From the NCBI GenBank assembly GCA_000333855.2, contig CM007340.1, positions 158,572 to 222,571 on the forward strand: a stretch of 64,000 nucleotides of DNA, written 5' to 3'. A program made the position numbers and the translations under genes. This stretch comes from Endotrypanum monterogeii. Taxonomy: Eukaryota; Euglenozoa; Kinetoplastea; Trypanosomatida; Trypanosomatidae. Positions 57,181-64,000 of the stretch are shown piece after piece; position 1 is the first letter of the stretch; the number at the start of each line of letters is the position of its first letter. The notes beneath the pieces were generated by a model. It saw only the letters and a program-made list of their open reading frames with translations. It was not told the origin of the DNA and searched no databases.

Positions 57181-60012
57181 ATGCCTGCAAAATCGGGCTG
57201 TAGCCACACAAGGCTTGTGCACTCGCTGGGCTCAGACCCTCTATCAACAAAAAGTATAGCTGCTGCCCCACCGCTGCCCGCGGTAAGTGCATCCTTCTGC
57301 CGCACCTGCGCCACCGTTACCCCGCTGGGAGAACTTCAGCACATCAACACACTTCAAAACGATGTCGATGGCAACGCTACCGAACATCGGTGCCTAGCAG
57401 AGATGAATGAATATGTGAGAAGGCTCGCCGTCGACGTCTCACCACCGTCTGTACCTTCTCCCAGGGAACCCTCTCGGCACGCGGAGAGGGCCACGACCGA
57501 GACACACTTTGACATGTCCATTGACGCTCGCAGCGGTGTCATTCCACGCGCGGTGCACGATATTTTCACAGCCATTGCGAACGCAGACCCGTCGATGGAG
57601 TTTGATGTTCAAATGTTTTTTGTGGAAGTGTACATGGAGCAAATTCGGGATCTTCTCGCCCCCAGCCTCGGTCCTGCAGTGTCTTCATCATTGTCTCCTA
57701 GTATGGCAACAGCGCTCGCAACAGGTCCGCGGAGGCTACAGCTGCGCGAAGACGTAAGCACGAACTCGTTCTATATCGAGGGATGTCGAAGCCCTCACGT
57801 GTCATCTGCCAGTGATGTGCTTCAGTTAGTGAGGAGTGGTCTCAAGCGGCGCTCAACCTCAGCCACGGCAATGAACGAGACTAGCAGTCGTAGTCACTGT
57901 CTCTTAAATTTGACGGTGAAGCGAGTGGATCACGCGCAGGGTGTATCCACGGTGGGCAAGCTTTATCTAGTGGACCTCGCCGGCAGCGAAAGGGTCGGGA
58001 AAACCAACGCGAAGGGTCTACGGCTAGAGGAGGCCAAGCTCATCAATAAATCTCTGTCCGCACTTGGCATGGTCATAATGTCCCTCACAGATCACACCGC
58101 TACGCATACGCCGTATCGCGACAGTGTGCTTACCAAGATACTGAAGGATTCCCTCGGTGGAAACTCTCACACGGCCCTCGTCGTATGCTGCAGCCCATCC
58201 TCGTACAATGCACAGGAGACGCTCTCCACGCTGCGCTTTGGCGCTCGTGCAAAGGCTATCGAGAACAAGGCTGTCGTGAATCGAGATCTCACCGCTGCGC
58301 AGCTGCGGCGCAACTGGGAGGCAGCGGAGGAGGAGATAGAGCGACTACGAGCAGAGCTTCGGCATAGAAGCACAATGGGAGGGGAGCCAACTCTCTGCGC
58401 AGGGGTGCCAGATTTCCCCGCCTCGGCTTCACGGAAGTTATCGAGTGCCGCCATGGCCACGATCTCTCCATTGACTGGGGAGGCAGATACTTCCCGCATT
58501 AGCGAGTTGCTTGAGGAGCGCGCTGCGGAGCAGCAGCGGTTTCAGAGCCTCCGTGCACAAGTAGCACAGCTGCAGGACAACCTCAACGGCGCCCAGGACA
58601 TCATTACCACCTTGCAGGACGAGCGTGACGGCTACATTGACAAGGTGCGCAGCTTCCAGGAAGAGATCAACCTATGGGAGGATGCGCACACCATCTCCTT
58701 GACGCGCATAGCCACTCAGGATGCACTGTTGCAGCAGTGTGCTGTGCTCCTCCGCACCCAGGCAAGTGAGATCAGGGACCTTATCAAGCTCACAGACGCC
58801 TACCGCCAACCTCTTCAGCTGGTCCGACAATCTGTCGGCCAGCTCCACGGCTGCGCGCTTGCACGGGACATGAGCCGTGCGCAAGGACACAAGGTTCCCG
58901 ATGCGGGGACGCTACCAGAGGGCTCAGTCTCAGCATCTTCCCAACTGGCACCTCCATGTGAAGCGCGGTCACTGTCAGTGAGCGGATGCGGGCTGCATAC
59001 CATCGCGTCTCAGCTCATGGCTACCGCATCTGTTCCAGATGTGGGTGCCATGCTCTGCGTGACAGAGGGCGAGGGAAGACACAGCACAAACAGCGCGACC
59101 CTTCCTAACGACGATTCACCTATTCCGCGATGTCAGTCCAGTGCAAACGGACAACTGCTGCATCTGATGGGTTCGCAGCCCCAGCCTCAAGAGCGTGCAC
59201 TGAGCCATTACAGCGACCTCGCTGCGTCGGCGTCGATAGCTGAGTTACCTCACACGGCAGCGGTGCTACAGTGGTGTTCGCCCACCGCCTCGGTGGTGCG
59301 GAATGACAACGGCGTGTCGCACGCCGACTCCTGCGGGAGAGGCAGCGTCTCACCTGCAACCCACGTTGAACGTGTTGGTCATCTTGAGAAGCAACTGGTT
59401 CTGCTGCAATCTGAGAACACAACGTTGCAGCAGCGGTACAAGGAGACCCGGACCGAGTTGCAGTCGAAGCAGCGTATTCTAGATCTCCGTGGTCGCCACC
59501 TCGCAGCCGTGCAGGAGGAGTTGAAGCGAGAGTATGTAGTCAGTAGGGACCTACGGATACGCCTCGACGAGGTGCGAGACAACGTTCGAGTGCCAATCGA
59601 AACCGCGCGCAACGACGCAAACTATTGGCGCCGGCGGTACGAGGAACTGGCGAGTCGCAGGGAATCAAGGCGTACCTCCGAAGGTCAACGCGGCTCCCTT
59701 CGCTTTGTTTTGCCACCATCGGGGCCAATGCCCCAACCGCAGCCAGACGAGAGGGGTGGTGGTGATGCCATGGACGCAGGCGAGTCAAGAGCCACGGCTG
59801 GCAGTATTTCTGTTGCTGCTACCAAGATTGGTGAACCAACCGCAAGGAGGAGCCGTCTCTCGGCTCCAGGTGCCTCGTCCGGTGTTCTGTCGTCAAGGGT
59901 GTCTGGTGAGGATGTGCTGCTGAGTTTTTCATCGGACTCAACCCCACTGGGGTTGACGAGGACACGACGCACGACGGAGCGCGATGATACAGAAACTGCG
60001 CGAGATGCCTGA
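57181..60012 (+). CDS. Kinesin heavy chain, remainder of motor plus coiled-coil stalk (frameshifted)
   Basis: 943 residues from the first ATG; the same frame is open from 57016. After ~120 insert residues the motor resumes at GVIPRAVHDIFTAI and continues with VQMFFVEVYMEQIRDLL, switch I NETSSRSH (about 231-238), switch II DLAGSERVGKT (about 264-274), and TPYRDSVLTKILKDSLGGNS. The neck is IENKAVVNRDLTAAQLRRNW, like kinesin-1 type motors with an N-terminal motor and plus-end-directed walking. Coiled-coil segments follow at about 360-400, 440-520 and 725-830, separated by Ser-rich linkers; the tail is disordered. Cargo cannot be inferred. The insert between P-loop and alpha-2/alpha-3 totals about 200 residues, which is very long. 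Confidence 0.88.
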   Translation: MPAKSGCSHTRLVHSLGSDPLSTKSIAAAPPLPAVSASFCRTCATVTPLGELQHINTLQNDVDGNATEHRCLAEMNEYVRRLAVDVSPPSVPSPREPSRHAERATTETHFDMSIDARSGVIPRAVHDIFTAIANADPSMEFDVQMFFVEVYMEQIRDLLAPSLGPAVSSSLSPSMATALATGPRRLQLREDVSTNSFYIEGCRSPHVSSASDVLQLVRSGLKRRSTSATAMNETSSRSHCLLNLTVKRVDHAQGVSTVGKLYLVDLAGSERVGKTNAKGLRLEEAKLINKSLSALGMVIMSLTDHTATHTPYRDSVLTKILKDSLGGNSHTALVVCCSPSSYNAQETLSTLRFGARAKAIENKAVVNRDLTAAQLRRNWEAAEEEIERLRAELRHRSTMGGEPTLCAGVPDFPASASRKLSSAAMATISPLTGEADTSRISELLEERAAEQQRFQSLRAQVAQLQDNLNGAQDIITTLQDERDGYIDKVRSFQEEINLWEDAHTISLTRIATQDALLQQCAVLLRTQASEIRDLIKLTDAYRQPLQLVRQSVGQLHGCALARDMSRAQGHKVPDAGTLPEGSVSASSQLAPPCEARSLSVSGCGLHTIASQLMATASVPDVGAMLCVTEGEGRHSTNSATLPNDDSPIPRCQSSANGQLLHLMGSQPQPQERALSHYSDLAASASIAELPHTAAVLQWCSPTASVVRNDNGVSHADSCGRGSVSPATHVERVGHLEKQLVLLQSENTTLQQRYKETRTELQSKQRILDLRGRHLAAVQEELKREYVVSRDLRIRLDEVRDNVRVPIETARNDANYWRRRYEELASRRESRRTSEGQRGSLRFVLPPSGPMPQPQPDERGGGDAMDAGESRATAGSISVAATKIGEPTARRSRLSAPGASSGVLSSRVSGEDVLLSFSSDSTPLGLTRTRRTTERDDTETARDA

Positions 60013-60126
60013 ACGCATACCTGTTCATCTCCACAGTGGCGCATCGATGTCTTTCTACCACGAAACCATGAATACATGTCGCCGCTGTGAGATGGGCGTG
60101 TCACCTGCCTTTGATGTTGAACAATA

Positions 60127-60163
<37 letters not shown>

Positions 60164-61019
60164 ATATCAAAGCTTCCCTACAGTACCACACACACACACA
60201 CACACACACACCACGTGTGTCCAAGCCCCTCTCTGTCGACGTGGTCAGAAAGGGCATTGCCTGTAGCGGTGTCCTGCTTTCTATTCCGCTCTACTGTGGT
60301 ACTCATATGCACTGTCGTCATTTATGCCACGCAGGGTGCTGGAAGACGGTGGTAAGTGTAAACATGAGAGTCGCTGGGGCGTGTGTGTGTGAGCGTTAAA
60401 GGAGAAGAAAGGGGGGAAGGCCGTGATTGCTGTACAGATACGATCAAGGCGAGCATGTCATTCGTAACGTCTTTTTTTTTTTTTGCTTTTCGGGGTAGCG
60501 GTCCCTTTGATGTTTATATATATATATATACATAGAATAAAGTGAATATATTTCTCTATATATATATATGTATGTATCTGCGCGCTCCGAGGCATACATT
60601 TAGCTGTATTGAATAAGAACGAGCGAGAGAGAAAGAGGGGTGGGGAAGGGGCTGCGTGGATTCAGTCATCAACGCTACAGAAGTGATTTGAAAAAAAGGT
60701 CAAGAGGATATATAATACCGAGTACAGCAGGGGTGGGTCAGTGGACAAATGCACAAAAAGAAAGGGATGTGGGAGGGGTCTCTTTCTGTGTGCGTATATG
60801 TGTCTAGACGGACAAAGTATACATATTTTTTTTCCCTCGAAGGTCGCTGCGCTTTGTGTACGAGCAATGAACACGCACATTCCACCCTTACAGGCGGGTA
60901 TAAACTCACAGCTACATTTGTCTTGTTCTTCATTTTTTTCTCTCATAAATCGAACGCGTATCCTACCCTCCCTTCCTACCGTAACTGACTTTTTATGCGC
61001 ACAAACACTTACACACGCA
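60013..61019. other. Intergenic spacer before the retroelement
   Basis: (TA)n at about 60130-60161, (CA)n at about 60186-60210, a T14 run near 60471-60484, two (TA)n blocks near 60515-60531 and 60556-60570, and T-rich tracts near 60825 and 60930. No gene is supported. The retroelement insertion begins at its right edge. Confidence 0.65.
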
Positions 61020-61031
61020 AAGGATCGACGG
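61020..61031. repeat. Left target-site duplication of the retroelement
   Basis: AAGGATCGACGG, identical to 63164-63175. The first two A's cannot be told from poly(A) on the right side, so the certain core is the 10-bp GGATCGACGG (61022-61031). A 12-bp duplication is the usual size for ingi/L1Tc-clade elements. Confidence 0.9.
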
Positions 61032-61104
61032 CCGTAGCGACGCCGGCCACCTCAACGTGGTGCTACGGTCCAGTACCCCGCGATGGGGGAAGCCAAGAGC
61101 TAGC
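61032..61104 (+). ncRNA. Candidate HDV-like ribozyme at the 5' end of the element
   Basis: P1 is a perfect 7-bp helix, CCGTAGC (61032-61038) with GCTACGG (61062-61068), as in HDV-type ribozymes. P3 is CCAC (61047-61050) with GTGG (61057-61060), loop CTCAAC. P4 is CCCC (61076-61079) with GGGG (61086-61089). A GGAAGCC segment (61088-61094) then offers a catalytic-C joining strand. P2 is not clear; one weak option is GACG (61039-61042) with CGTC (61109-61112). Cleavage by such a ribozyme would occur directly 5' of P1, exactly at the junction with the target-site duplication. The right end of the domain is approximate. Confidence 0.65.
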
Positions 61105-61229
61105 ATCCCGTCCCCCGGGAGGCGGTTTGCCGGCTTCTGGACCGTGCAGACAGGTCGTGGGTAGCGTCTGGACTAGGAGGCCTGGGTCAATGACTACGCT
61201 TGTACTACCCTGTGGATTCACGTCAAACC

Positions 61230-61622
61230 ATGAACGACTTTGTGCTGCGCGATTCCCCGCACCGCCGGCAGGAACATATCAGATCCGGTCGCCTCCTTCG
61301 CTTTGCGGACAAGGCCAACACACCGGTGTTCTGCCCCCGTTGCTTCGGAGTGTACGCACAGCGCAACTCACTGCGTGGCCACCTACAATGTCGCCATGAT
61401 GTGGCCAAACGCGAGTCGCTCTTTGTTTGCCAGCGCAGCCTAGCAGCGCCACCCGAAGGGATGATGATCGATTGCCCCCTCTGCCAGTATAGTACGCCGG
61501 ATCGCGCTGATTTCTGCGAGCATATGCTTACCACTCGCCCCAACGGTTGTGAACCTGGCAGCCCCCAACCCTCAATTCCGCCCCTGCCCCTGCCCCGCTA
61601 CAAGCCCGCCGCCTCGACCTGA
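61230..61622 (+). CDS. Retroelement zinc-finger ORF, first part
   Basis: 130 residues from the first in-frame ATG (61230, MNDFVLRDSP). It contains C2H2 finger 1 (FCPRCFGVYAQRNSLRGHLQ then CRHD) and a finger-like CPLCQYSTPDRADFCEH. The frame ends at 61622, while the -1 frame, open from 61553, continues the finger array. A frame disruption therefore lies in the C-rich stretch 61553-61622. The element's ORF was probably once continuous; alternatively the two frames are separate proteins. A shorter overlapping frame from the ATG at 61190 gives no recognisable domain and is not annotated. Confidence 0.6.
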   Translation: MNDFVLRDSPHRRQEHIRSGRLLRFADKANTPVFCPRCFGVYAQRNSLRGHLQCRHDVAKRESLFVCQRSLAAPPEGMMIDCPLCQYSTPDRADFCEHMLTTRPNGCEPGSPQPSIPPLPLPRYKPAAST

Positions 61623-61717
61623 GGTGTGAACACTGTGGCAAGCAATATCGCTCACAGTACGGGTTCAACAACCACCGATCCCGCTGCCACCCGCAGCCCA
61701 CAGATCCAGCCACCGAA

Positions 61718-63232
61718 GTGCAGCTACGCCCATCAGCGACCGACAGCAACCGCATGCAATGTCCATACTGCGTGAACACGCTGCTGGTTGACCGCTACAT
61801 CAGGCACTACGAACGCTTCCACAGTCATCTACCACGCCCCATCATGCCGGAAGACACGTCTATACAAGACCGCCCCTTATACATCCCCCTCCCCGACGGC
61901 CGCTGGCGATGCCCACGGTGCCCCATAGAGCGCTCAAAGTATCACATAGCGCGGCACTACCACCAATTCCATGGCCGAAACCCAGATCCGATCTTCCCAG
62001 TCGCCAATGGACAGGTCATTCGACGCCCAGTGAACACGTTCCACAGCGTCCATCAACCATCCGTCGTGGCGCCTGGACGATTACCATGTCCCAAGTGCGG
62101 CATCCCAATCACACTTAGCCGCATGGGCGTCCACTACCGAGCCGCGCACAAAAACGACCCCATCCCTCAAGTGGCCCACGGACGAGCCACAACTCACCGC
62201 CGCCGCTTGGAGATCGATGCCAACTACCCGTGCCCGTTCTGTGACAAATCATATCCTCTACCCACCTCCCTTCGAAATCATGTACGCACTAAACATGAGA
62301 GAGCGGCCCAACAACCACGTCCCCATGAACCACCACCCCCGGCCGATACGACCGAGCCCCCGACGGTGTCTCCTACTACACCGCCGCCGCCGCCCAACCC
62401 CATCCCGGCGTCACTGGACGAGGCTGCCTTCCCATTCCGTTGTGATATCTGCCCGTCCAAATACCGGTCACGGCCGGGGTTGCTCCATCACGTACAACAT
62501 CTCCATCCGGGTCACCGTACCGGGATTGCCATTGTTGACGGCGAGAGCCGGACCATCAAGATCCCCTTAAAGACGATCCAATGCCCCGTTTGTCCGCTCA
62601 CCTTCACTGGCCCTGCTACCCTCACCGTACACCCCACCCGCATCCATGATATGGGCGAGCTAGTAAAAGCCGCCCCGTGGATCCGCGACCATCGGTGCGC
62701 GGAGACCCCGGAGCACTTAATGTGCTGCCCTGGACTACACGATCTCCGGACAAAATACAGGATCAACGAAGTGCCCTTTGAAGACATCGGCTCCAATATA
62801 GAGTTATCTTTGTTCCTTTGTGAGGTGTTCCAGCTCCCTGACCCGATTCCGCCCGAACCCGAATGCCTACCTCCTCCAGCGCCACCGCCATCACCGTATG
62901 ATCAAGGCCGTGATTCTCTTCCTGCTTCGGCTTCACATTCACCAAGGAAAAGGGTGCCGTTGAGGAGGGCACGTGAAAGCTCGCCCGAAAATTGCTTACA
63001 TGCTCGGAAAGCTGCTCGTCGCGAGGACAGAGTCCCTCCGAGGACCCCCCCCCTCCGTCGACGCACAGAAGAAAGCGAGACCGATCCAGAGAGGAGGATA
63101 GTGGGGGGAGAAGGCGACGGCAAGAGAGTCCCCCGTAGTAGGACACATCTGAAGAAAAAAAAAAAGGATCGACGGTACTTGTCGAGGCATCAGACACATG
63201 GAATTCCTCCTCTCGTTTTATCCCTGTTGTGA
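61718..63232 (+). CDS. Retroelement C2H2 zinc-finger array with Cys-rich tail
   Basis: About 504 residues. The frame is open from 61553; 61718 is a GTG and the first ATG is at 61754. Fingers in order: CEHCGKQYRSQYGFNNHRSRCH (61625 on, before the GTG), CPYC...HYERFH, CPRC...HYHQFH, CPKC...HYRAAH, CPFC...HVRTKH, CDIC...HVQHLH, CPVC...HPTRIH. A Pro-rich linker separates fingers 7 and 8. Then HRCAETPEHLMCCPGLHDLR resembles the Cys-rich segment near the C-terminus of many non-LTR ORF2 proteins. The frame runs through the element's poly(A), read as Lys5, into host DNA, so the element has no stop of its own in this frame. Likely nucleic-acid binding. Probably not intact. Confidence 0.7.
   Translation: MQLRPSATDSNRMQCPYCVNTLLVDRYIRHYERFHSHLPRPIMPEDTSIQDRPLYIPLPDGRWRCPRCPIERSKYHIARHYHQFHGRNPDPIFPVANGQVIRRPVNTFHSVHQPSVVAPGRLPCPKCGIPITLSRMGVHYRAAHKNDPIPQVAHGRATTHRRRLEIDANYPCPFCDKSYPLPTSLRNHVRTKHERAAQQPRPHEPPPPADTTEPPTVSPTTPPPPPNPIPASLDEAAFPFRCDICPSKYRSRPGLLHHVQHLHPGHRTGIAIVDGESRTIKIPLKTIQCPVCPLTFTGPATLTVHPTRIHDMGELVKAAPWIRDHRCAETPEHLMCCPGLHDLRTKYRINEVPFEDIGSNIELSLFLCEVFQLPDPIPPEPECLPPPAPPPSPYDQGRDSLPASASHSPRKRVPLRRARESSPENCLHARKAARREDRVPPRTPPLRRRTEESETDPERRIVGGEGDGKRVPRSRTHLKKKKKDRRYLSRHQTHGIPPLVLSLL
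63164..63175. repeat. Right target-site duplication of the retroelement
   Basis: AAGGATCGACGG, directly after the poly(A) tail of the element and identical to 61020-61031. The perfect match suggests a relatively recent insertion. Confidence 0.9.
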
Positions 63233-63469
63233 GATCATTATTTTCTCTCCCCGTTTGCCTCCGGGGTGGAGATGGTTGCGCTTGCACGTGCACCGTTCTC
63301 ACTTCACTCGGCAATCCCAATGCCCTTACCACCACCCCCCCTTTCATATGCATCGAGTGAGACTGCAGTCGCACGGTGCATACCATATGTTTCTTTTATT
63401 CCCACCTCCCCCAATTTCACTGCTTATCACCTCTTCTTTTTAAACTTCTTCACATCATCAGCAAAAAAG

Positions 63470-63503
<34 letters not shown>

Positions 63504-63522
63504 AAGAAATCTTTGGGATACC
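63176..63522. other. Spacer between retroelement and last gene
   Basis: Host sequence after the insertion. The retroelement frame continues to a stop at 63232. Pyrimidine tracts lie near 63240-63262 and 63400-63440, and (TA)n at about 63472-63501. AG dinucleotides between the tracts (for example near 63460) may serve the next gene. No separate gene is seen. Confidence 0.65.
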
Positions 63523-64000
63523 ATGTCGCATTCTTCCTCCGCTGTCGTCACTCCTGCACCCCTACTCTTTCGGGAGTACCGTGTGCACCACAGCACCTCG
63601 GATGGTATTCTTGTGCAACTGTCTGAGACACGCGGCTTTGGCCGGCTCACAGTAACAACCCTCGGCGATGACCTCCTCGCCAAACGGCTTCTCAAGAGCC
63701 TCTCAGTTCGCGAGCGGGTGGTTGCTATACCGACACGCTCGCGCGATGCCCAGGGATACCGGCTGCTGACAGTAGACTTAAGGGAGGGGTTCAGCCCGAT
63801 ACTCACATACCCTGAGCCGGTGCGCCGCCTCCTTCAGATACTGCTGCGTAAGCACATGTTGGTGGGACTTGGCACTACTACCGCGGCTCGGCTGGTGCGC
63901 GGATCGGCCAAGGGCTCCGTGCTGACCGTTCAGCCCCGGATGACCGCGGTGGCTGCACTGGAGGACCTCAGCAAAGCCGCCTCATCCAATCCACTCGAGT
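63523..64000 (+). CDS. Unrecognised protein, N-terminal part, runs off the window
   Basis: Open frame of 159 codons from the ATG at 63523 to the window end with no stop. It begins MSHSSSAVVTPAPLLFREYR. The sequence has coding-like composition: alternating hydrophobic and charged residues (LTVTTLGDDLLAKRLLKSLS, REGFSPILTYPEPVRRLLQI) and G/C-rich third positions like the other genes. No domain is recognised in the visible part. A frame of this length ending only at the window edge, placed after a normal (TA)n spacer, makes it a probable gene. Confidence 0.7.
   Translation, partial: MSHSSSAVVTPAPLLFREYRVHHSTSDGILVQLSETRGFGRLTVTTLGDDLLAKRLLKSLSVRERVVAIPTRSRDAQGYRLLTVDLREGFSPILTYPEPVRRLLQILLRKHMLVGLGTTTAARLVRGSAKGSVLTVQPRMTAVAALEDLSKAASSNPLE

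Larger units (their letters stand above)
61032..63165 (+). mobile_element. Non-LTR retroelement, ingi/L1Tc-related 5' signature, zinc-finger coding
   Basis: 2.13-kb insertion between two 12-bp direct repeats, ending in an A11 tail directly before the right copy; this is the structure left by target-primed reverse transcription. The 5' end starts at the first base of a 7-bp helix and contains GCCGGCCACCTCAACGTGG, which I recognise (from memory) as the core of the Pr77/79-nt signature shared by L1Tc, NARTc, ingi and the degenerate Leishmania DIRE/SIDER families. Inside are two zinc-finger ORFs in different frames. There is no endonuclease, reverse transcriptase or RNase H. It is a non-autonomous or internally deleted relative, or a new small family. 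Confidence 0.85.

Noticed and set aside
60995..61399. 134-codon + strand ORF spanning the 5' end of the retroelement
   Set aside because: It crosses the host/element junction and the ribozyme region; the zinc-finger pattern is in the other frame.
61032..63165. SLACS/CRE-type or TATE element
   Set aside because: Not inserted in a spliced-leader gene or telomeric repeat, no RT or tyrosine recombinase is present, and the 5' core motif points to the ingi/L1Tc clade instead.

Overview
The window looks like nuclear DNA of a trypanosomatid, most likely a Leishmania-type (Leishmaniinae) species. All credible genes lie on the + strand and are intronless. They are separated by 0.5-2.5 kb spacers full of polypyrimidine tracts, (TA)n, (CA/TG)n and homopolymer runs, as expected for one polycistronic unit processed by spliced-leader trans-splicing. 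Several products belong to kinetoplastid-typical families: a MEAT1-like mitochondrial TUTase, a mitoribosomal uS15m with long extensions, a PPR protein and a delta/zeta-class tubulin. I recall MEAT1 and CTP synthase lying close together on T. brucei chromosome 1, which would fit conserved synteny, but I could not check this.

Layout. 0.4-10.4 kb: a divergent FAD-dependent glycerol-3-phosphate dehydrogenase, a TMEM231-like transition-zone protein, a delta/zeta-class tubulin and a PPR protein. 11-17 kb: two very small zinc-ribbon proteins (the first an RPB12-like RNA polymerase subunit), a CinA-like/nucleotidyltransferase fusion and uS15m. 18-27 kb: a WW/MORN protein, a small basic protein, an RWDD1/Gir2-like DFRP and a DnaJ-like protein without HPD. 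28-43 kb: CTP synthase, a membrane protein, a MORN protein, an SMP-domain protein with an MMM1-like layout, and the MEAT1-like TUTase. 44-60 kb: an ITFG2-like FG-GAP protein split by a frameshift at a G7 run, a 1,174-residue low-complexity protein, and a kinesin motor also split by a frameshift. 61-63.2 kb: a retroelement. 63.5 kb to the end: the 5' part of an unrecognised gene.

The most notable object is the 2.13-kb insertion at 61032-63165. It is flanked by 12-bp direct repeats and ends in poly(A). It begins exactly at a perfect 7-bp helix typical of an HDV-like ribozyme and carries a core motif resembling the Pr77/79-nt signature of the ingi/L1Tc clade. It encodes about nine C2H2 zinc fingers and a retroelement-like Cys-rich tail, but no endonuclease, reverse transcriptase or RNase H.

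Several genes share themes: cilium/flagellum (TMEM231, delta/zeta tubulin, possibly the kinesin and MORN proteins), mitochondrial expression (uS15m, PPR, MEAT1, DnaJ-like) and nucleotide metabolism (CTP synthase, CinA/nucleotidyltransferase). Being neighbours in a trypanosomatid polycistron does not by itself imply shared function. Start codons were set at the first plausible in-frame ATG. Splice sites were judged by eye.
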